Positions 15,124-22,050 of a stretch of 22,050 bases of DNA are shown one piece after another. Made by a program: the position numbers and the translations under genes. The notes under the pieces were generated by a model. It was not told the origin of the DNA and ran no database searches. It saw nothing but the letters and a program-made list of their open reading frames with translations. The DNA comes from Actinomycetota bacterium (GTDB lineage Bacteria; Actinomycetota; Actinomycetes; Nanopelagicales; Nanopelagicaceae). The DNA is taken from the NCBI GenBank assembly GCA_002737595.1, contig NSHZ01000020.1:1-22050 (forward strand), written 5' to 3'. The stretch's first letter is position 1; each line of letters opens with the position of its first letter.

Positions 15124-16419
15124 CTACTTCAAAGAGAAGTAATAATCAGCCGAGCTGGTCGGCCAGTTACTCGAATCACGAAGCACTAGCAATTCTTTGA
15201 ACGTCACCCCAACTTTGCTCATAAAATAGAGGCGTCCCGTTGAGCTTCCTCCTGGGACTAATTGAAGAGAGTCGTTGAGTGCATCCTTCATGGATATGTA
15301 CTGAGCATCTCGAAGCTGTCCATTTGGCAGCGCGATTTTGAAGGTGCGGTCATAACTACCTACGGTCACAATCTTGCTATCAAGATTTAACACGGTCATT
15401 GTCAGCGCCTGCCAGGTCATTCCTGACTTCACATCGGGGATGCCGTTGTACTTAGCATCATAAGTACAGCCATCACGGGATCCATTGTTAGCGCACACTT
15501 CCTTAGAGATGGGTTGCAGTGATGCTTCGACCCTAAATTGCAATTTCCCGGCGACCAATGTGGTGCCACGCGGCGCTGGATTGCCTGCACTTCCTACATC
15601 TCCAGAAAGCGAGGCGGGAGTTGCCATGGGGCCTGGCTCTGGAATGGGACCAACTGCTGACGTGTCGGTGAGCAAGTAGTAATCTGTCTCACTCATCGGC
15701 CAATTACTTTGATCGTTGATCACCATCAAAGTCTTCACCGAGACCCCGACTGATATCTTGAAATAGAAGCGACCCGTGGCGCTACCACTGGGGATAATTT
15801 GTCCATTATCCAACAAGTTATCTTCAATCGAGGCGCTATCTGCTTCAATCAACTGACCAGACTCGGTGACTAATTTAAATCTGCGATCTAGCGAACCCAC
15901 ATCGATAATCTTGGTATCAAGATTGAATACGCTCGCCTTGATTGCATACCACCAGACTGTAGCTTTGGGATCTGGGATGCCGTTGTACTTAGCATCATAA
16001 GTACAGCCATCTCGAGAACCGTTGTCAGCACAGACTTGCGCCATCACGGAGTTATTGGTGCCTTCTAAGCGGAATGCGACTTTCCCGATCGTCACTTTGG
16101 TCCCTGCCGAGACAGGATTGGCTGCAGTTCCGATAGCTGGCGGTTTGGGCACCGATGGGGCTGGTTGCGTCGTCGTAGTAGGGGCGGGCTGAGATTGAGT
16201 CGGCAACGCGCCTACGACGCCACCAGGAATAGCCACACCCTTATTCCAGATCAACTTCTTCCCGGACTTAACGCAGGTGTAAACCTTCTTCGAGTCCAGG
16301 GCGACTTGGCCCACCTTCTTACATACAGACCCTGGCTTGATAGCCGCGAGCGCACCTTGAACGGTGGAAAGAGTGAGACCAGTAACCATGACAGAGGTAA
16401 GAAGGATCCTGATTCGCAT
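15124..16419 (-). CDS. Secreted protein with Cys-pair motif and two copies of a DUF4352-like domain
   Basis: I do not recognise a named family for the whole protein. Using the ATG at 16419 (431 residues), it starts with a Sec signal peptide (MRIRILLTSV..., likely cleavage after GALA near 25). A short motif with two cysteines follows (about 33-49, VCKKVG ... YTCVKSGKKLIWNKG), of a kind I associate with freshwater actinobacteria, and then a Pro/Thr/Gln-rich linker (72-96). Two homologous domains of about 150 residues come next (97-251 and 286-430). Each has NPxxxGT near its start, two cysteines, VxNLDxKIxxVGSxDRxFK, a polar strand and a GSxTGRxYF strand, a layout like the extracellular Ig-fold DUF4352. 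An 18-residue block, NGSRDGCTYDAKYNGIPD, is identical in both (133-150, 312-329). No lipobox or sortase signal is seen. TAGATT lies seven bases before the start. Confidence 0.85.
   Translation of the reverse strand: MRIRILLTSVMVTGLTLSTVQGALAAIKPGSVCKKVGQVALDSKKVYTCVKSGKKLIWNKGVAIPGGVVGALPTQSQPAPTTTTQPAPSVPKPPAIGTAANPVSAGTKVTIGKVAFRLEGTNNSVMAQVCADNGSRDGCTYDAKYNGIPDPKATVWWYAIKASVFNLDTKIIDVGSLDRRFKLVTESGQLIEADSASIEDNLLDNGQIIPSGSATGRFYFKISVGVSVKTLMVINDQSNWPMSETDYYLLTDTSAVGPIPEPGPMATPASLSGDVGSAGNPAPRGTTLVAGKLQFRVEASLQPISKEVCANNGSRDGCTYDAKYNGIPDVKSGMTWQALTMTVLNLDSKIVTVGSYDRTFKIALPNGQLRDAQYISMKDALNDSLQLVPGGSSTGRLYFMSKVGVTFKELLVLRDSSNWPTSSADYYFSLK
15437..15474 (-). repeat. 38-bp direct repeat, copy in second domain
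   Basis: This 38-base stretch is identical to 15974-16011 within the same gene and encodes the shared CTYDAKYNGIP block. It contains a 7-bp inverted repeat (GTACTTA and TAAGTAC, six-base loop) created by the coding sequence. Confidence 0.9.
15974..16011 (-). repeat. 38-bp direct repeat, copy in first domain
   Basis: Exact partner of 15437-15474. The flanking sequence of the two domains has diverged considerably, so base-level identity limited to this block suggests strong constraint or gene conversion. Confidence 0.9.
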
Positions 16420-16426
16420 GGCGATC

Positions 16427-16432
16427 AATCTA
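16427..16432 (-). promoter_or_regulatory. Putative leaderless -10 of the secreted-protein gene
   Basis: Minus-strand TAGATT lies seven bases before ATG 16419. It favours this start, which also gives a better signal peptide, over the in-frame ATG at 16440. Confidence 0.5.
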
Positions 16433-16475
16433 CCTTTCATGAGAAAGTGAGCAAGTTGAAAGCGTGCTGAAATGC

Positions 16476-17900
<1,425 letters not shown>

Positions 17901-17903
<3 letters not shown>

Positions 17904-19562
17904 ACGGACGGTGTCGATCTCCATGGATTCCTGCCAGCGCGGTGAGGTAGTCCGCGGCGGATGAACGGTCGCATTGAGCACGATCATGTGTGGATGTCCC
18001 GCGATGTTGCGATCATGGCCGACCGCAAGCGCCTCGCCCAATTGATCGACTGACTCGATGTTGGTAAATGAAATGCCAAACGAAGCCGCCAGAATGGCCC
18101 AATCGGGAGTCACTAGGTCAACACCGCGTTCTGCATGCCCAAATACTTGTTGATCAAAGCGAAGCATTCCGTATCCGCCATCATCAACTATGAAGAGCGT
18201 CATCGGGATGTGCTCTTGCACCAGCGTCGCTAATTCTCCGAGTGCGAACATAATGCCGCCATCGCCACAGATCGAAAGTGTGGGTGAATCGAATGCGGCG
18301 CCGATAGCTGCGGGGAAACCAAACCCCAAAGTGCCCCAACCCACAGGATAGGCAAGACGTCGAGAGCGCGGTTGCTCTCCATACCCTGCATACCAATATC
18401 CCGCTGTTGTCATATCGCAGACCACATTTGCATCTGCTGGCCACGACTTCTCAATTTCGTTGACAATGCCCATGCCGATCGTGGCGCGCTCATCAGTAGC
18501 AAGTCGTGCGCGCATCACAAGACCTGCATCGTAGGGCTGTGCCACCCACTTACTCTTCTTTTCAATCAACGCTGTGAGCTGTGGTAAATCTTTGAGTGCG
18601 GCAAACACCAGGTGTGCACCGGGTAAATTCGTACTCACTGGTTCCAATGAATGGTTAATCGCGATCACTTGTGCCGGCACTGGCATCTGCCAGTTACGAG
18701 TATTCATTCCATCGAAATCTGAACCCAAGACCAATAACAAATCAGCCTCTGAAGCTATCTGGTGAATCTCTGGCTCATGAATGGGACCGCCAGCCAGCAG
18801 CTCATGTCCACCAAGGACTCCGCGACCGGCAAACGAGGTGACAATCGGTGCTGCTAATTTCTCGGCGAACGCTGCAAGCACACCCTGATCCATACCTGCA
18901 CAGCCGCCACCGAGCCATAGCAACGGTTTCGTCGCTACATTGATCATCGAAGCGGCCTTTGCAAAATCTGCATGCAGATTTTCAATTTCCACCAGCGGTA
19001 AGGTAAGTCCACCAGTAACTGCACTCCCCAGCACATCCGAGGGCACGCCAATGTAGGCGGCGACTTCACCGCGACGTTCCGCGAAGTGGAGTACTCGATC
19101 TAACGCATCAAGTGCGGCGCTTGCTGTTGTCGTGGAAAAGGCGAGCGGCGTTCCGTCAGTATCCTTGGATGCTAGTTGAGTAAAGAGCGCACTTTGATCT
19201 GCCATCTCATGCAATATTCCGCGACTCACACCCGGCTTGCGAAGCGCAGTGGAGACTTCCGAGGCGAGCACGATGACTTTGGAGTGGCTCACTGCGCCCT
19301 CACCAAAAGCGGCCACCACATTGGCTGCTCCCGGACCTGTTGTAGTAATAGCCACGCCGAGACCGCCGCTGACCCGCGCCAACCCATCTGCGGCATAGCC
19401 GGCGGTCTGCTCGTGGCGCACTCCGACGATGGTCGGGATCTCGCCACTCGCCTCCCAAAAGGCCAGGTTATGTACCCCTGGCAGACCGAAAACGTGGGTA
19501 ACCCCAGCGGCGGCGAGGCGTTCGAGGATGGCCTGGGCCAGGGTGGTGGCGGCGAAAGACAT
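17901..19562 (-). CDS. Thiamine-diphosphate-dependent enzyme, acetolactate synthase-like, substrate unknown
   Basis: A 553-residue TPP enzyme with the three-domain POX/ALS layout: pyrimidine-binding domain with RHEQTAGYAADG (49-60; Glu51 is the cofactor-activating glutamate), central domain with LLWLGGGC and GRGVLGG, and PP-binding domain with ICGDGGIMFALGEL (431-444) followed by FIVDDGGYGM (457-466). The GDG-x(n)-NN motif has DD (460-461) in place of NN. The gene lies away from any ilv genes and no regulatory small subunit is present, so it is more likely a catabolic decarboxylase or ligase than a biosynthetic acetolactate synthase. It is divergent from the ALDH/flavin oxidase pair across 37 bases and is followed by argG. 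The ATG has GACGCT six bases upstream, a poor -10. The family is certain, the reaction is not. Confidence 0.9.
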
Positions 19563-19587
19563 AGAGCTAGCGTCTCACATTTACGCG

Positions 19588-19593
19588 TAGGAT
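19588..19593 (+). promoter_or_regulatory. Putative leaderless -10 of the aldehyde dehydrogenase gene
   Basis: TAGGAT is six bases before GTG 19600, the same hexamer and spacing as at cofC. An 8-bp palindrome TACGCGTA (19582-19589) overlaps it and could be an operator for the divergent pair. Confidence 0.5.
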
Positions 19594-19599
19594 CGAGCC

Positions 19600-21093
19600 G
19601 TGACCTACCTCTCTCAGAACCCCGCCAATTTTTCCGAAACCGTCGCCTCCTTCGAACTCGCCTCGGTCACTGACATTGTGAAGGCTGCCGAGGTGGCTAG
19701 CGCTGCCCAGCGCGAGTGGGCCGCCGTGCCGGCTCCCGCCCGTGGTCGCGTCCTAGCCCAAGTGGGCCGCCTCTTCGAAGCGAATAAGGAATCACTCGCC
19801 GCATTGATGACTAAGGAGATCGGCAAGACATATGCCGAGTCACTCGGTGAAGTGCAAGAAGTCATTGATACGTGCGACTTCTTCCTCGGCGAAGGCCGCC
19901 GTCTCTATGGCCAAACAGTTCCCAGTGAGATGCCGAACAAGCAACTCTTTACGTTTCGTATGCCTGTCGGCACCACAATGATCATCACCGCCGCAAACTT
20001 CCCGGCAGCAGTTCCATCTTGGTATTTGGTCCCAGCACTTCTCACCGGAAATAGCATCGTATGGAAGCCCGCCGAAACCGCAGGAGCAATTGCTACCGCG
20101 ATGGCACACATCTTCCGCGCCGGTGGCGTCCCACAAGGCGTACTCGACGTAGTGATTGCGGATGGCGCCACGACTGGCGCAGCACTCAACGAAGTTTTGG
20201 AACGCGGACTCATTCAGAAGGTTGGCTTTACCGGCTCAACCGAGGTGGGTCGAAAGATCGGCGAACTCTGCGGTCGCCACTTGCAATCACCTTGTTTAGA
20301 ACTTGGTGGCAAGAACCCCATGATCGTGATGCCCGATGCCACGATCGATCTCGTTGTTGAAGGCGCGCTCTTTGCTGGCTTCGGCACTGCCGGCCAACGG
20401 TGCACCTCGATGGGAACACTTTGGGTGCACGAAAAGATTTACGACCAAGTAAAGAACGCGTGGGTGAGTGCCGTCGAGAATGCGATCATCGGCGACCCCA
20501 CAAAAGCTGTCCTTTATGGCCCCATGATTAGCGAGGCGTATCTCAATACCCACGAGAAGAATCTCGAAATGGTGCAAAGCCATCACAAGCTGCTCGGCTC
20601 AACTAGCACAGGCCGCATCACCGCGAAGAATCCACGCAACAACTTCCTCGGTGATCCAGATAAGGGTTACTTCGCACACCCCACCATTGTCGAAGGAATC
20701 GTGAAGAGCGATGCGCTCTATCACACCGAAACTTTCGGACCGCTGGTAGGTCTTGGCAAGTTCTCAGACCTTGATGAAGCTATCGACCTAGCAAACGCGC
20801 ATGGTTACGGTCTCTCGTCGGCGATTTACACCAACGATCCTAAGAACGTGTGGAAATTCCGCGAGCAAGTGAGCTCCGGAATGGTCTCTATCAATAACTC
20901 CACCTCCGGTGCAGAGGCGCACCTACCCTTTGGCGGTAACGGTAAGAGTGGAAATGGTTCCCGCCAAAGCGGTATTTGGGTGCTTGATCAATTCACTCGC
21001 TGGCAATCAGTCAATTGGGATTACTCAGGTCGTCTGCAGAAAGCCCAGATGGACATCATGGAGCTTCCGTACGAGCCGGACTTCCGTCTGTGA
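19600..21093 (+). CDS. Aldehyde dehydrogenase, ALDH7-like (possible piperideine-6-carboxylate/aminoadipate semialdehyde type)
   Basis: NAD(P)-dependent aldehyde dehydrogenase of 497 residues. Catalytic landmarks: AANFPAAVP with Asn133; NSIVWKPAE with Lys156; FTGSTEVG (210-217); general base Glu234 in LELGGKNP; and nucleophile Cys268 in GTAGQRCTS. The GTAGQRCT form, VLYGPMISEAY, HTETFGP and TSGAEAHLPFGGNGKSGNG resemble ALDH7 enzymes (alpha-aminoadipic semialdehyde dehydrogenase). A lysine/pipecolate-type substrate is therefore plausible but not proven. The GTG start has TAGGAT six bases before it. The stop codon overlaps the start of the downstream flavin oxidase (GTGA), so the two are coupled and probably act in sequence: the oxidase makes an imine or aldehyde that this enzyme oxidises. 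Confidence 0.92.
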   Translation: MTYLSQNPANFSETVASFELASVTDIVKAAEVASAAQREWAAVPAPARGRVLAQVGRLFEANKESLAALMTKEIGKTYAESLGEVQEVIDTCDFFLGEGRRLYGQTVPSEMPNKQLFTFRMPVGTTMIITAANFPAAVPSWYLVPALLTGNSIVWKPAETAGAIATAMAHIFRAGGVPQGVLDVVIADGATTGAALNEVLERGLIQKVGFTGSTEVGRKIGELCGRHLQSPCLELGGKNPMIVMPDATIDLVVEGALFAGFGTAGQRCTSMGTLWVHEKIYDQVKNAWVSAVENAIIGDPTKAVLYGPMISEAYLNTHEKNLEMVQSHHKLLGSTSTGRITAKNPRNNFLGDPDKGYFAHPTIVEGIVKSDALYHTETFGPLVGLGKFSDLDEAIDLANAHGYGLSSAIYTNDPKNVWKFREQVSSGMVSINNSTSGAEAHLPFGGNGKSGNGSRQSGIWVLDQFTRWQSVNWDYSGRLQKAQMDIMELPYEPDFRL

Positions 21094-22050
21094 GTTCGCT
21101 ACCTGCCCGCAGCGATGTCGTCATCGTAGGCGGCGGGGTGATGGGTGCTTCCACCGCATTTCACCTGGCCGAGGCCGGCGTCAATGTCACTCTCTTGGAA
21201 CGCGATTCGTTAGCTAGCGGTTCCACCAGCAAAGCTGCCGGTGGGGTACGCGCAAACTTCAGTGATGAACTCAATATCGCACTTGGTTTGCGTTCACTCG
21301 AAGCATTCGAGAATTTCAAAGTTCGTCCAGGGCAAGATATTGATTTGCATCAAGTGGGCTACCTCTTCATTCTCACCAAACCAGAGGATGTAGTGCTCTT
21401 CGAAGACTCCGTAAAACTTCAGAATTCCTTGGGTGTACAGTCGCGAATGCTCACTCCGCAAGAAGCGCAAGAGCTCTCACCATTGCTTAATATCGATGGC
21501 GTTCTGGCGGCCGCGTACTCACCCCGTGATGGTCACTGCACTCCCGAATCAGTCGTTCTTGGTTACGCTACTGGCGCTCGTAAACATGGCGCCTCCATCC
21601 ACACCGGCATTGAAGTCACAGGAATCGTGCACGATGGCAGCACGATCAGTGCGGTAGAAACCAGTGCAGGTCGCATTGAAACATCCACCGTCATCAACTG
21701 CGCCGGCGCCTGGTCACCGCAGATTGGTGCCATGGTGGGATTAGAAATTCCGGTTGTGCCCTATCGCCGAGAAATCTTGATCACCGAACCGATTCCTGAT
21801 CTACCAAATAATTTCCCAATGACCATCGATTTCTCAACATCGTTTTACTTCCATCGCGAAGGCCCAGGTTTACTCACCGGATTTAGCGATCAAAGTGTAG
21901 AAGCTGGGTTCTCACTCAATCGCGACGACGGTTTTGCAGAAAAACTTGGTGAGCTTGCAATGGTGCGTGCTCCGCGCGTACTCGATGCGGGAATTCGATC
22001 TGGCTGGGCCGGACTTTATGAAGTCACTCCTGACCACAACGCGCTCTTGG
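21090..22050 (+). CDS. FAD-dependent amine/amino-acid oxidase (DAO family), cut by window edge
   Basis: The frame is open from GTG 21090 to the window end (about 320 residues; the family usually has about 370-400). The start reads MSSLPARSDVVIVGGGVMG; the dinucleotide-binding GGGVMG is at 14-19, followed by an acidic strand end LLERD. GSTSKAAGGVRANFSDE is like sarcosine oxidase and related DAO proteins, as are INCAGAWSPQIGAM (FAD-contacting) and GWAGLYEVTPDHNALL near the edge. Such enzymes oxidise secondary amines or amino acids such as sarcosine, proline or pipecolate. The GTG overlaps the TGA of the aldehyde dehydrogenase gene, so the two are translationally coupled. Substrate cannot be decided from the visible part. 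Confidence 0.9.
   Translation, partial: MSSLPARSDVVIVGGGVMGASTAFHLAEAGVNVTLLERDSLASGSTSKAAGGVRANFSDELNIALGLRSLEAFENFKVRPGQDIDLHQVGYLFILTKPEDVVLFEDSVKLQNSLGVQSRMLTPQEAQELSPLLNIDGVLAAAYSPRDGHCTPESVVLGYATGARKHGASIHTGIEVTGIVHDGSTISAVETSAGRIETSTVINCAGAWSPQIGAMVGLEIPVVPYRREILITEPIPDLPNNFPMTIDFSTSFYFHREGPGLLTGFSDQSVEAGFSLNRDDGFAEKLGELAMVRAPRVLDAGIRSGWAGLYEVTPDHNALL

Noticed and set aside
15450..15469. Hairpin GTACTTA/TAAGTAC inside the secreted-protein gene as a regulatory element
   Set aside because: It lies within coding sequence for a conserved peptide block and is repeated only because the block is duplicated; no independent evidence of function.

Overview
The window looks like a chromosomal segment of a free-living actinomycete (Actinomycetota) of roughly 50-55% GC (estimated by eye). 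The supporting features are: an HU protein with a long Lys/Ala/Pro tail; an NdgR-type IclR regulator divergent from leuCD; CofC/FbiD of the F420 pathway; and the order rsmD-recG-DAK protein / rpmB / thiD-thiL / RAM protein / ddl / gpsA-plsC / cofC / hup / leuD-leuC / ndgR. As I recall it, this order is shared in outline by Streptomyces and Mycobacterium. Very tight packing, plus a secreted protein whose N-terminal Cys-pair motif I associate with planktonic freshwater actinobacteria, suggest a streamlined lineage such as the Nanopelagicales. That placement is inference. No RNA genes, insertion sequences, CRISPR arrays or prophage genes were seen, and no stretch above 300 bases lacks a gene.

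Layout. 1-4214 (minus): rsmD (cut by the window edge), recG and a FakA/DAK-like kinase subunit. 4323-4508 (plus): rpmB. 4530-6747 (minus): a DUF3293 protein, thiD and thiL, a small thiamine phosphate unit. 6810-7049 (plus): a stand-alone Lrp/AsnC sensor domain. 7053-8102 (minus): ddl. 8158-9285 (plus): a transsulfuration-family PLP enzyme. 9286-11018 (minus): gpsA and plsC, the start of phospholipid synthesis. 11047-11661 (plus): cofC. 11715-12167 (minus): hup, followed by the only convincing intrinsic terminator. 12325-14345 (minus): leuD-leuC, divergent from ndgR (14404-15120, plus), with a clear inverted repeat between them.

From about 15121 the content becomes more lineage-specific: a secreted protein with two copies of an unrecognised domain, a long-form argG, an orphan thiamine-diphosphate (TPP) enzyme, and a divergent pair of an ALDH7-like aldehyde dehydrogenase translationally coupled to a DAO-family flavin oxidase (cut by the right edge). 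The last three may form a small amino-acid or amine oxidation route with an unknown substrate.

The most notable signal is at the starts. Eight of 22 coding starts have an actinobacterial -10 hexamer (TANNNT) placed exactly 6 or 7 bases before the start codon, the geometry of leaderless transcripts. Seven other starts carry a good Shine-Dalgarno instead. This signature also settles several start choices (thiD, ddl, the secreted protein).
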